NCBI RefSeq assembly: GCF_003002025.1
Contig: NZ_PVZB01000020.1
Location: forward strand, 102,051-166,050
Reading direction: 5' to 3'
From: Paraburkholderia sp. BL25I1N1
GTDB taxonomy: Bacteria > Pseudomonadota > Gammaproteobacteria > Burkholderiales > Burkholderiaceae
Length of the DNA: 64,000 bases
This document shows positions 43,183 through 51,717 of the stretch, piece by piece. A program made the translations under genes and the position numbers. Within the stretch, counting starts at the first letter, position 1. The number at the start of each line of letters is the position of its first letter. The notes under the pieces were generated by a model. That model was given only the letters and a program-made list of their open reading frames with translations. It did not search any database and was not told the DNA's origin.

Positions 43183-44160
43183 TTAAAGATCCAGCACCAG
43201 CACCGGCGACGTAGCACGTGAAATGCAGCAGCAGATCACCTTGCCGCTCGCGCGTTCCGCTTTGCTCAGGCAATGGTCGCGATGCTCGGGCGTGCCGCTG
43301 ACCACGTCGACCATGCACGTGCCGCACACCCCTTCGCCGCACGACGTATCCACCTCGATGCCGATCGACGCCAGTGCCGCGACAATGGTGGTGTCCTTGT
43401 CCACGCGCACGGTCGCGCCGCTGCTCGCGATCCGCACGTCGAAGGTATCGAGCGCGGCCGATTCGGCGCTCGTAGTTGACGGCGGCTCAGCAGCGAAGCG
43501 TTCGAGATGGATCGCTTCGGAGGCAAGGCGCGATTCGCCGATCGCCACCACGCGTTCCATGAAAGGTGCCGGCCCGCAGGTATAAACGTGCGTGCCTTCG
43601 CGCGCGTCCGCGAGACAATCGCCGAGCACCGCATCGAGTTGCTCGCGAGCGACGCCGAAGTGAAGCTTCACATAATCACTGAACGGCGCGCGTGAGAGCA
43701 GCGGCATAAACGCCGCGTGTTCCGCGCTGCGCGCGAAATAATGCAGCACGAAGCGCTGTTGTTGCTTGAGCAGACGATACGCCATGCTCAGCAGCGGTGT
43801 CACACCGATCCCCGCGGCGATCAGCACATGTTCCTCGGCGCCAGGCGCGAGTTGGAACAGATTGCGCGGCGCGCCGATGGTCAATTCGCTGCCGACCGCG
43901 ACGTCCTCATGCAGCGAACGCGAGCCGCCGCGTGACGTGTCTTCACGCTTCACGGCGAACAGATGCGCGTCCCGCTGGTCCGGGTCGCCGCACAACGAAT
44001 ATTGCCGCGTGACGCCGGATGGTCCGGTCACGTCGATGTGCGCGCCGGGTTCGTAGTGATCGAACGGTTGCCCGTCCAGTCGCGAGACGCTGAACGAGCG
44101 CACGCCATGCGCTTCGTCGCGGACGCTATCGACACGCACGTTGAAGGTGGTTCTTTCCAT
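43183..44160 (-). CDS. iacF: Ferredoxin-NAD(P)H reductase (VanB type) of IAA catabolism
   Basis: 325 residues from the ATG at 44160; the longer frame upstream is unlikely to be coding. A flavin-binding FNR domain (RQYSLCGDP, GGSRSLH), an NAD-binding domain (HVLIAAGIGVTPLLSM, VYTCGPAPFM) and a C-terminal plant-type 2Fe-2S domain (CGEGVCGTCMVD, then the fourth Cys in HRDHC) make a class IA phthalate-dioxygenase-type reductase. It passes electrons to IacCD, although its gene sits 5 kb away beyond the cat genes. Confidence 0.85.
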   Translation of the reverse strand: MERTTFNVRVDSVRDEAHGVRSFSVSRLDGQPFDHYEPGAHIDVTGPSGVTRQYSLCGDPDQRDAHLFAVKREDTSRGGSRSLHEDVAVGSELTIGAPRNLFQLAPGAEEHVLIAAGIGVTPLLSMAYRLLKQQQRFVLHYFARSAEHAAFMPLLSRAPFSDYVKLHFGVAREQLDAVLGDCLADAREGTHVYTCGPAPFMERVVAIGESRLASEAIHLERFAAEPPSTTSAESAALDTFDVRIASSGATVRVDKDTTIVAALASIGIEVDTSCGEGVCGTCMVDVVSGTPEHRDHCLSKAERASGKVICCCISRATSPVLVLDL

Positions 44161-44339
44161 GATCTTGCCGGCAAAAAGTGGCGGACGGCGCATGCATCGA
44201 ACTGCATGCGGTTGTGCGTCAAGGATAAGAAACCGCGCTAAATCAAGCAAATCGATTAAAAATGGCAAGTTGGATAAACTGGACTGATAATAGTGCGGCG
44301 CGCGCATTCCAAACGGAACAGTCGGAACAAACGGCACAT

Positions 44340-45224
44340 TCAGATTCCGGCCAGATGCCGCACTAGCGCCTTTTCCGGCCGCGCCATTGCGTTCAGATCG
44401 CGCATGCAGATCAGCAACTGGCGCGCGGCCCAGCTATCGGTCAGCTCGATCGTACGGATGCCGGGCGTGCCGCGATAGCGCTTCGCTGCGGTGGCCGGCA
44501 CGATACCGAGGCCGGCGCCTTGTTCGACCATGCAGCAGATCGCGTCGAAGGTCCGTACGTGAGTGCGGAAGCTGAGCGGCTGGCCGGCCAGCAGCGCGCG
44601 CTCGCCGAGGTAGGCCTGCAATGCGCTGTCCGCGCTCAGCCCGATGAATTCCCGCTCCGCCACTTCCGCCAGCGTCGTGCGGCGCAGTGCGGCAAGCGGA
44701 TCGTCGCGGCTCGCGATCAGCACGAGTTTGTCGATGGCGAAGGGGAAGGTCTGCAGCGCGCCGTGATCGACCGCATCGGAAATGATGCCGATTTCAGCCG
44801 TGCCGGTCAGCACCGCCTTGACCGTTTCGCTGCTTTGACGCTCCTTCAGGTCGATCTGCACGTTGGGATGATCGCGCAGAAACAGACCGATCGCGGAGGG
44901 CAGGAACTCGGTGATGGCCGCCGTGTTGGTCCACAGCCTGATGCACGCTTTGCGGCCTTCCTGATGCTCGCCCAGTTCACCCTGCATGCGTTCGATCTGC
45001 CCGAGCACGAGCCGCGCGTGATGCGCGAGCGTGTCGCCGGTCGGCGTGGTTTCGACACCGCGGCGGCCGCGTTCGAGCAACGGCATGCCGAGCGCGTCTT
45101 CCATGCCGCGCAGCCGCGCGCTTGCCGACGGCAGCGACATGTTCGTGCGCGCGGCGCCGTGGGTGATGCTGCCGGTTTCGAGGATGTGCAGAAACAGGCG
45201 AAGGTCGATGAGATCGAAGCGCAT
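44340..45224 (-). CDS. LysR-type regulator beside a TauE/SafE permease
   Basis: 294 residues with HTH (LFLHILETGSITHGAARTNM, LPSASARLRGMEDALG) and a LysR effector domain. Divergent from the permease gene at 45372 across 147 bp that contain a CTTAG-N7-CTAAG palindrome, so it likely regulates that gene. The ligand is unknown. It belongs to the branch that resembles regulators of sulphur-compound or aromatic transporters, but this is not decisive. Confidence 0.8.
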   Translation of the reverse strand: MRFDLIDLRLFLHILETGSITHGAARTNMSLPSASARLRGMEDALGMPLLERGRRGVETTPTGDTLAHHARLVLGQIERMQGELGEHQEGRKACIRLWTNTAAITEFLPSAIGLFLRDHPNVQIDLKERQSSETVKAVLTGTAEIGIISDAVDHGALQTFPFAIDKLVLIASRDDPLAALRRTTLAEVAEREFIGLSADSALQAYLGERALLAGQPLSFRTHVRTFDAICCMVEQGAGLGIVPATAAKRYRGTPGIRTIELTDSWAARQLLICMRDLNAMARPEKALVRHLAGI

Positions 45225-45274
45225 GGAAGACGGATCGTTATGGGGAAGCGGTGGGATTCAGCCAGGGTCGCAGC

Positions 45275-45291
45275 CTTAGCCGCAGCCTAAG
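45275..45291. promoter_or_regulatory. LysR-type palindrome CTTAG-N7-CTAAG
   Basis: CTTAGccgcagcCTAAG is a perfect 5-bp inverted repeat that also meets the T-N11-A pattern, placed in the divergent gap of the LysR and permease genes. A third CTAAG lies at 45296-45301 (gCTAAGt). Confidence 0.5.
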
Positions 45292-45371
45292 TCACGCTAA
45301 GTATCTTACGCATTGTGGCCGGCCTTGCGGCGATTGAAAATTGCCGGCATCACTTCAATAACAGCCTTCCA

Positions 45372-46121
45372 ATGATCTCTTCGTTTGCGACGCGTGCGGG
45401 CGTGGTCGCCGCGACTTTCGTGGTCGCCGGCTTCGTCAAGGGAGTGACCGGCATGGGACTGCCGACCGTCGCCATGGGCGTGCTCGGCACGCTGATGCTG
45501 CCGGCCCAGGCCGCCGCGATGCTGCTGTTGCCGTCCTTCGTGACGAATGTCTGGCAACTGTTCGCGGGGCCGAGCGTGCGGGCGCTGCTCAAACGCTTGT
45601 GGCCGATGCTGCTCGGCATTGTCGCCGGCACGGTCGCGGCCGCGTCGTTCATCGCGGGCGGGGGCGGCGAATGGGCCGTGGTCGGACTCGGCGCCGCGTT
45701 GACGCTGTACGCCGCAGCCGGTTTGCTGGCGTGGCGCGTGTCAGTGCCGGCGCGCCACGAGCGCTGGTTGTCGCCCGCGATCGGCGCGGTGACGGGCCTC
45801 GTCACCGGCGGCACTGGTGTGTTCGTCGTGCCGGCAGTACCGTATCTGCAAGGGCTGGCGTTGAAGAAAGAGGATCTGGTGCAGGCGCTCGGCTTGTCGT
45901 TCACGGTGTCGACCATCGCGCTGGCGATCGGCCTCACCAGAGAGCACGCGTTTGCCGCCGGCGATCTGGGCGAGTCGCTATTCGCCGTGGTGCCGGCGCT
46001 GTTCGGCATGTGGATCGGACAGCGCGTGCGCGGACGCATCGGCGCGGACACGTTCAGACGCTGGTTCTTTATCTGTCTGCTCGGGCTGGGTATTCAATTG
46101 ATGGCACGAGCATTCGTTTAA
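45372..46121 (+). CDS. TauE/SafE-family membrane permease
   Basis: 249 residues from the ATG at 45372, eight predicted membrane helices, with the family motifs GFVKGVTGMGLPTVAMG near the N-terminus and its repeat GAVTGLVTGGTGVFVVPAVP in the second half. Members export or import small sulphonates, sulphite or organic anions. The neighbour LysR suggests substrate-responsive control; the substrate is not evident. Confidence 0.85.
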   Translation: MISSFATRAGVVAATFVVAGFVKGVTGMGLPTVAMGVLGTLMLPAQAAAMLLLPSFVTNVWQLFAGPSVRALLKRLWPMLLGIVAGTVAAASFIAGGGGEWAVVGLGAALTLYAAAGLLAWRVSVPARHERWLSPAIGAVTGLVTGGTGVFVVPAVPYLQGLALKKEDLVQALGLSFTVSTIALAIGLTREHAFAAGDLGESLFAVVPALFGMWIGQRVRGRIGADTFRRWFFICLLGLGIQLMARAFV

Positions 46122-46159
46122 TCAGGCAATGGTGAAACGAGTGTGGAAGGAGCGATATC

Positions 46160-46246
46160 GTGTGGCACGTTATTCTGGATACGCTCGGCGCGCTGGCGGT
46201 GCTGGCCAGCGTGGCCGCGCAAATCATGCTGCTGCTTAAGTGCTGA
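46160..46246 (+). CDS. 28-residue membrane peptide ORF
   Basis: GTG-started ORF preceded by AAGGAG at 46148-46153 with a six-base spacer. The peptide, starting MWHVILDTLGALAVLASVAA and ending LLLKC, is almost one transmembrane helix. It begins 38 bp after the permease stop and could be a small accessory subunit or a chance frame. Small membrane proteins beside transporters are common. Confidence 0.4.
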   Translation: MWHVILDTLGALAVLASVAAQIMLLLKC

Positions 46247-46554
46247 ATTCATGGCGTAGTTGTCCGCGTCATCGGCATTGGTGAACGCGGCGTTCCCCGT
46301 TGAAGCTGAGCCAATGCGCGTTCATCGAACTCGCGCTTGAAGAGCGTGCGGTTGATTCGGGCGGCCTTCGCGCTATTCGCGTCACCTGTCTTCCGATTGT
46401 TCGGCTCAACCGACGTATCTATTCGCCTTCAGCCGCTTTATCCGCGCGGCTGACGTGCCTACATTGTCACCAGTGTCAGCGCCAGTGCATTTCCACCGCA
46501 ACCCGCGAATCTTCGCGATAGCGTCGGCGCCAATCCCATCTACAGGAATCGATC
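46247..46554. other. Gap without recognised gene
   Basis: 308 bp upstream of the SDR gene. A 73-codon frame at 46300-46521 has Cys-rich, composition-atypical sequence and no ribosome site, so I do not call it. The SDR promoter should be here; I see no convincing operator. Confidence 0.5.
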
Positions 46555-47301
46555 ATGAGCAAACTCACAGGTAAGGTTGCAGTCGTAACCGGTGCATCGA
46601 AAGGTATCGGCGCGGCAATTGCCAAGGCTTTGGCCGCGCAAGGCGCTTCAGTGGTGGTGAACTATGCGTCGAGCAAGTCCGGCGCGGACAGCGTGGTCGA
46701 GGCGATCACCGCTGCCGGCGGCAAGGCCGTGGCCGTTGCGGGCGATGTGTCGAAAGCGGCGGACGCGCAAGGCATTATCGATACGGCCGTGGAAACGTAT
46801 GGCCGTCTCGACATTCTCGTCAACAACTCCGGCGTGTACGAATTCGCGGCGATCGAAGAGATCACCGAAGAGCATTTTCATAAGCACTTCAACGTGAACG
46901 TGCTGGGTCTGCTGTTGACCACGCAGGCCGCGGTCAAGCACCTCGGCGAGGGTGCGAGCATCGTCAATATCAGTTCAGTGGTGAGCCGCATCACGCCGCC
47001 GGGCAGCGCGGTCTATACCGCTACCAAGGGCGCAGTCGACGGTATCACCGGCGTGCTTGCACGTGAGCTTGGCCCGCGCAAGATTCGCGTCAATTCGGTG
47101 AATCCGGGCATGGTCGCAACCGAAGGCACGCACGCCGGCGGCATCGTCGGCTCCGACCTGGAAACGTGGGCGTTAAGCACGACGCCGCTCGGCCGTATCG
47201 GCCAGCCGGACGATATCGCCGATGTGGTCGCCTTCCTCGCTTCCGACGACGCGCGCTGGCTGACCGGTGAAAGCCTGATTGCTAGTGGTGGCTCGCGTTA
47301 A
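46555..47301 (+). CDS. Short-chain dehydrogenase/reductase (FabG-like)
   Basis: 248 residues. Classical SDR: cofactor motif VTGASKGIGAAIAKAL, NNSGVYEF, catalytic Ser-Tyr-Lys in VNISSVVSRITPPGSAVYTATKG and C-terminal LASDDARWLTGESLIASGG. NADP(H) use is suggested by the Ser/Lys after the glycine motif. It stands alone, ends in a strong hairpin, and no pathway partner is visible. Confidence 0.85.
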   Translation: MSKLTGKVAVVTGASKGIGAAIAKALAAQGASVVVNYASSKSGADSVVEAITAAGGKAVAVAGDVSKAADAQGIIDTAVETYGRLDILVNNSGVYEFAAIEEITEEHFHKHFNVNVLGLLLTTQAAVKHLGEGASIVNISSVVSRITPPGSAVYTATKGAVDGITGVLARELGPRKIRVNSVNPGMVATEGTHAGGIVGSDLETWALSTTPLGRIGQPDDIADVVAFLASDDARWLTGESLIASGGSR

Positions 47302-47370
47302 GCGGTTCGATGTGAAGGGATCAAGCGTGGCCGCAGAGCGCCACGCCATATTGCAGCACGAGGAAGAAAA

Positions 47371-47400
47371 GCCGCCCGCAGGCATCGCCTGCCGGGCGGC
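47371..47400. terminator. Strong hairpin between convergent SDR and LysR genes
   Basis: GCCGCCCG-CAGGC pairs with GCCTG-CCGGGCGGC around a 3-base loop, with one bulged G. It is preceded by GAAGAAAA and followed by TTGTCC, so it fits termination on both strands between stops at 47301 and 47445. Confidence 0.65.
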
Positions 47401-47444
47401 TTGTCCTCTCATTCAGCCGGAGCAGCGTGAACTGGCTTATCGTT

Positions 47445-48335
47445 TCACGCCGCTGGCGCGCTTGTGGCCGCAGCCGGTTTCACCAGGTCCACCGCGAACA
47501 ACGCGTCCAGCAGATTCGACCCCGGCCGCTCGGCGAGCCGCGTCAGCGATTCGGTCATCTGCACCCGGCAGTCCTGCAGTGGAATCATCCTGATCCGCCG
47601 CGATTCGTTGAATTCCGCGCGCGCGATGACCCCAACCCCCATGCCTTGCGCGACTGCTTCTTCGAGCGCTTCGCGGCCGTCCACGTACATCACCGGTTCC
47701 ACTTGCAGCGATTCGCGCACCAGTTCGATCTCCAGCAACTGCTGCGTGACGGATTGCGACTCGCGGAAGATCATCGGCTGCTGCACCAGTTCGGCGTAGC
47801 TTAGCTTGCGTTTCTTCGCCACCGGATAGCTCGCCGGCACCATCGCGACCAGCGGATCGCGCCGCAATACGCGCGCCTCCAGCCGGCTGTGCACTTGCGG
47901 CGCGGCAGTAATGGCCGCGTCGACGGCGCTGGAGAGCACGCGCTGCATGCAATCCGCGGCGTTCGCAATAGACAGCGTCACGACGATGCCCGGATGCAGC
48001 TTGCGAAACGCGCTGATCAGCGCGACCGCCAGGTCGGGCGCGTCCGCGGCCAGCGACAGCGAGCCGGATTCCAGCCCGCCCGCCGATTCGAGCAATTGCC
48101 GCGCGTCACGCTCGCAACTGAGCATCTGCCGCGTCACGCTGAAAAGGCGCAGGCCGAGTTCGGTGGTCTCGACGCCGCGCGGCCCGCGCTCGAACAGTTT
48201 GACGCCGTAATCCTGCTCGAGCCGCCGCACGTGATCCGACACGGCCGGCTGCGTGAGCGAGAGTGCCTGCGCCGCTTTGGAGAACCCGCCATGTTCCGCG
48301 ACCGCATGAAATGCCCGCAATTGCGCGTATTGCAC
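47445..48335 (-). CDS. LysR-type regulator of phosphonate use
   Basis: 296 residues, HTH RAFHAVAEHGGFSKAAQALS and LTQPAVSDHVRRLEQDYGVK, then the effector domain. Divergent from phnW with a 117-bp gap carrying a perfect ATCG-N7-CGAT palindrome. LysR activators of phnWX in Burkholderia and Pseudomonas relatives respond to 2-aminoethylphosphonate. This gene most likely has that role. Confidence 0.82.
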   Translation of the reverse strand: MQYAQLRAFHAVAEHGGFSKAAQALSLTQPAVSDHVRRLEQDYGVKLFERGPRGVETTELGLRLFSVTRQMLSCERDARQLLESAGGLESGSLSLAADAPDLAVALISAFRKLHPGIVVTLSIANAADCMQRVLSSAVDAAITAAPQVHSRLEARVLRRDPLVAMVPASYPVAKKRKLSYAELVQQPMIFRESQSVTQQLLEIELVRESLQVEPVMYVDGREALEEAVAQGMGVGVIARAEFNESRRIRMIPLQDCRVQMTESLTRLAERPGSNLLDALFAVDLVKPAAATSAPAA

Positions 48336-48382
48336 GTGTGCCTCCCTGAGCTATAAGTTATTGCGATACCTACATCAATTAT

Positions 48383-48397
48383 ATCGATTTTACCGAT
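48383..48397. promoter_or_regulatory. LysR-type operator ATCG-N7-CGAT upstream of phnW
   Basis: ATCGATTTTACCGAT is an inverted repeat with T-N11-A spacing, about 56 bp before the phnW start. GATACC occurs directly upstream (48365-48370) and again at the 3' end of the palindrome, giving a second possible half-site. Confidence 0.55.
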
Positions 48398-48452
48398 ACC
48401 GCGCGTTTCTGTACTGTGTGCGTACCGAACCAGCGATATCGGAGATTCCGAC

Positions 48453-49685
48453 ATGAACAGCGTGATCGACCGTTCCCCAGCCGTGAACGCCGCAGGACCT
48501 TCCGCAGTAACGTGCGCGGCGCCGGCCAAAGGCGAGCCGTATCTGTTGACGCCCGGCCCGCTCACCACGGCGTTCTCGACCAAGGAAGCGATGCTGCGGG
48601 ACTGGGGTTCGTGGGACGGCGATTTCCGCGCCATGACGGCGCTGCTGCGCAGCAGCCTGCTGGAGATTGCCGGAGACACAGCGGGAGAATACGACTGCGT
48701 GCCGCTGCAAGGCAGCGGCAGCTATTGCGTCGAAGCGATGCTCGGCAGTCTGATTCCGCGCGACGGCCACGCGCTCGTGCTGGCCAACGGCGCGTACGGC
48801 AAGCGCATCGCGACCACGCTCGGTTATCTCGGCCGCGCCTTTACGCTGCTCGACAAAGGCGACTACCTGCCGCCGCGCGGCGCGGAAGTGGAGCGCATGC
48901 TGGACGCCGAGCCACGCATCACGCACGTGGTCGCCGTGCATTGCGAAACCAGCTCGGGGATTCTGAACCCGCTCGCGGAAATCGCCGCCGCCACCGCGAA
49001 GAAGGGCCGCAAGCTGCTGATCGATTCGATGAGCGCCTTCGGCGCGGTGCCGCTCGACGTGCGCGAGATTGCCTGCGAGGCCTTCGTGTCGTCAGCGAAT
49101 AAATGTATCGAGGGCGTGCCGGGCTTCGGATTCGTGATCGCCCGCAAGGGCGCGTTGCAGGAAGCGAAGGGACGCAGTCACTCGCTCGCGCTCGACGTCC
49201 ATGATCAATGGGACGTGATGAACCGCACCGGCCAGTGGCGTTTCACGCCGCCCACGCACACCGTGGCCGCGTTTATCGAGGCGCTGCGGTTGCACAAGAT
49301 GGAAGGCGGCCAGCCCGGACGGCTCGCGCGCTACGCGAATAATCGCGACGTGCTGGTGGCCGGCATGCACGACCTTGGCTTCGAGCCGCTGTTGAATGCG
49401 CGCTGGCGCTCGCCGATCATCGTGACGTTCTTCTCGCCGGCGCATGCGTCGTTCAAATTCGAGCGCTTCTACGAATTGATGAAGCAGCAGGGTTTCATCA
49501 TCTATCCGGGCAAATTGACGGTGGCGGACAGCTTCCGGATCGGCTGCATCGGTCAGGTGGACGAGCACGTGATGCGCCGCGTCGTGGCGGCGTGCGGCAA
49601 CGCGCTCGAATCGATGGGCGTCGAACAGGCCGCCCCGCCGGCGGCTGCGCTCGAAGAGCGCAAGAGATTGGCCGACGCGGCCTGA
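48453..49685 (+). CDS. phnW: 2-Aminoethylphosphonate-pyruvate transaminase
   Basis: 410 residues, class V aminotransferase fold. LLTPGPLTTAF opens the conserved core and the PLP Lys is in SSANKCIEGVPGFGF. About 35 N-terminal residues are extra relative to the family core. It converts 2-aminoethylphosphonate and pyruvate to phosphonoacetaldehyde and alanine, feeding PhnX encoded 56 bp downstream. Confidence 0.92.
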   Translation: MNSVIDRSPAVNAAGPSAVTCAAPAKGEPYLLTPGPLTTAFSTKEAMLRDWGSWDGDFRAMTALLRSSLLEIAGDTAGEYDCVPLQGSGSYCVEAMLGSLIPRDGHALVLANGAYGKRIATTLGYLGRAFTLLDKGDYLPPRGAEVERMLDAEPRITHVVAVHCETSSGILNPLAEIAAATAKKGRKLLIDSMSAFGAVPLDVREIACEAFVSSANKCIEGVPGFGFVIARKGALQEAKGRSHSLALDVHDQWDVMNRTGQWRFTPPTHTVAAFIEALRLHKMEGGQPGRLARYANNRDVLVAGMHDLGFEPLLNARWRSPIIVTFFSPAHASFKFERFYELMKQQGFIIYPGKLTVADSFRIGCIGQVDEHVMRRVVAACGNALESMGVEQAAPPAAALEERKRLADAA

Positions 49686-49741
49686 AGCACACAGCTCGGG
49701 CACATCGCGCGAGCTTTGGGAATTCCATGGGATCGAAGTAA

Positions 49742-50545
49742 ATGAAACACGTAAAAGCAGTGATTTTCGATTGGGCCGGCACAGTGGTCGATTACGGTTC
49801 ACTGGCCCCGATGGGCGCCTTCGTCGAGACCTTCGAACAGTTCGGCGTGCCGATCACGATCGATGAAGCGCGCGGTCCGATGGGCATGGCCAAGCGTCCG
49901 CATATCGCGGCGCTGATGGCGTTGCCGCGCGTCGCGCAGGCTTGGGCCGACAAGTACGGCCACGCGCCGGGCGAAGCGGATATCGACGCCGTGTACGACG
50001 TGTTCGTACCGAAGAACATCGCCGTGGCGGCGAGCTACAGCTCGGTGATTCCGGGCGTGGCTGACGTGGCGAGCGCGCTGCGCAGCGACGACATCCGGAT
50101 CGGCACGACCACCGGCTATACGCGCGAGATCATGGCCGAAATCGTGCCGGGCGCGGCCGCGCAGGGGTTCTCGCCGGACAGCATCGTGTGCACCGGCGAT
50201 ACGCCGGAAGGCCGGCCGTCGCCGTACATGATCTACAAGACGTTGCCGGAACTGGGCGTGTGGCGCGCGAAGGATGCGATCAAGGTGGACGACACCGAAG
50301 TCGGCATCGAAGAGGGCATCAACGGCGGCACGTGGGCGGTCGGCGTCGCGGTGAGCGGCAACGCGTTCGGCATGGCCGAAGACGACGTCAAGGCGCTGGC
50401 GCCCGATGAGTTCGCATGGCGTCGCAAGGCGGCAATCGAGAAGCTGCAGGCGGCGGGCGCGCACTATGTGATCGACAGCGTCGCGGATCTGATGCCGGTG
50501 GTGTATGACATCGAGGCGCGTTTGGCGCGAGGCGAGCGGCCTTGA
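49742..50545 (+). CDS. phnX: Phosphonoacetaldehyde hydrolase
   Basis: 267 residues, HAD superfamily. The nucleophile motif is FDWAGTVVDYGS. The Schiff-base Lys specific to this enzyme is in GPMGMAKRPHI, and motif III is KVDDTEVGIEEG. It cleaves the C-P bond to acetaldehyde and phosphate. With phnW it forms a two-gene route for 2-aminoethylphosphonate; no specific uptake genes are in the window. Confidence 0.93.
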   Translation: MKHVKAVIFDWAGTVVDYGSLAPMGAFVETFEQFGVPITIDEARGPMGMAKRPHIAALMALPRVAQAWADKYGHAPGEADIDAVYDVFVPKNIAVAASYSSVIPGVADVASALRSDDIRIGTTTGYTREIMAEIVPGAAAQGFSPDSIVCTGDTPEGRPSPYMIYKTLPELGVWRAKDAIKVDDTEVGIEEGINGGTWAVGVAVSGNAFGMAEDDVKALAPDEFAWRRKAAIEKLQAAGAHYVIDSVADLMPVVYDIEARLARGERP

Positions 50546-50584
50546 CGAGGTGAGGGCGCGAGAAGCCTCTCTATTCCGGCACAA

Positions 50585-51481
50585 TCACTCGAAGAACCCC
50601 ACCGCCAGATCGATAAACTCGCGGATCTTGCGCGGTACGAACTCCCGGCTCGGATACACGAGCGACACCGCCACGTCACCGTTGAGCACGGCGTGATCTT
50701 CAAGGATCCGCACCAGCGTGCCCGCGCGCAATTCGTCGTCGACCATCTCGAGCGGCAGTAGCGCGATGCCCATCGCGCCGAGCGCTGCCTGTTTCTGCAT
50801 GATCATGCTGTTGACGGTGAACGACGCATCGAGCGCGATGCTGTCTTCGCCGCCTTCGCCGTTGTCGAACACCCAGGTCTGCGGGCTCGTGTCGAGCGGT
50901 GCGGTGATTACGCGGTGCCGCGTAAGATCGGCAGGCGTTTTTGGATGGCCGGCCTGCGCGAGGTAAGCCGCCGACGCCACCGGCACCGCGTGCGAGTTGA
51001 TCAGCCGGCGCACCACCAGCGACTCCGAGCGGATCATATGCTCGGTCACGATCCCCACGTCGAAGCCGCCTTCGAGCAGATCGACGCGTTTCTCCGTCAA
51101 CGTGACGCGCAGATTCACACGCGGAAACTTCGCCTGATACTCGGCGAACAGCGGCGTGAGGCGAAATAACGAAAAGCTGCCCAGCGCGACGATGCGCAGA
51201 TCGCCGGCGACTTCTTTCGACGCGGTGGTTGCGCGCGATTCCACTTCTTCGAGTTCGGTCATCAGGAGGCGGCAGCCGTCGGCATATTCGGCGCCGGTTT
51301 CGGTCAGCACGACCTTACGCGTGGTGCGCTGGAACAGGCGAATGCCGAGGTGCTTTTCAAGGCTCGACACGTGGCGCGTGACCACCGAGGTCGAGACGCC
51401 GAGTTGCTCGGCGGCCTGCGCGAAGCTGCCCGCGTCGGCGACCTTGACGAACGCCTGCATGGCCTGAAAGAGATTGATCAT
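50585..51481 (-). CDS. LysR-type regulator
   Basis: 298 residues from the ATG at 51481, giving the normal start MINLFQAMQAFVKVADAGSF; the frame further upstream is unrelated. HTH STSVVTRHVSSLEKHLG and CrgA/AaeR-like effector domain. It is convergent with phnX and divergent from the diguanylate cyclase gene. No palindrome is obvious in that gap, so the target is unclear. Confidence 0.8.
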   Translation of the reverse strand: MINLFQAMQAFVKVADAGSFAQAAEQLGVSTSVVTRHVSSLEKHLGIRLFQRTTRKVVLTETGAEYADGCRLLMTELEEVESRATTASKEVAGDLRIVALGSFSLFRLTPLFAEYQAKFPRVNLRVTLTEKRVDLLEGGFDVGIVTEHMIRSESLVVRRLINSHAVPVASAAYLAQAGHPKTPADLTRHRVITAPLDTSPQTWVFDNGEGGEDSIALDASFTVNSMIMQKQAALGAMGIALLPLEMVDDELRAGTLVRILEDHAVLNGDVAVSLVYPSREFVPRKIREFIDLAVGFFE

Positions 51482-51717
51482 GTGAATGCGAAATACGCGC
51501 GGCGAGAGCGGGTGCAAATGTCTGTTGAAAAGGACGCGCTGCCCGTTTCTTGAGCAGACGCAAGCGGTGTGAGACCGGCGGGTGAATTGTACGTCCTGGC
51601 GCCAAGCGTCGATCCGCGCCGCCATGCCTGGCTTTGCGCGCCGACAAGCTTCGCGGCTGCTCAAGTTTCACGTGATTGTGCCGTTGACACGAGCTAATCA
51701 CATTCTGGAACCCAGCC

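Noticed and set aside
44340..45224. Assignment of this LysR as a fourth iac regulator
   Set aside because: It is divergent from the TauE/SafE permease with its own palindrome, and faces away from iac promoters.
46300..46521. 73-codon frame upstream of the SDR
   Set aside because: No ribosome site, unusual Cys/Ser/Arg composition, no recognisable fold.
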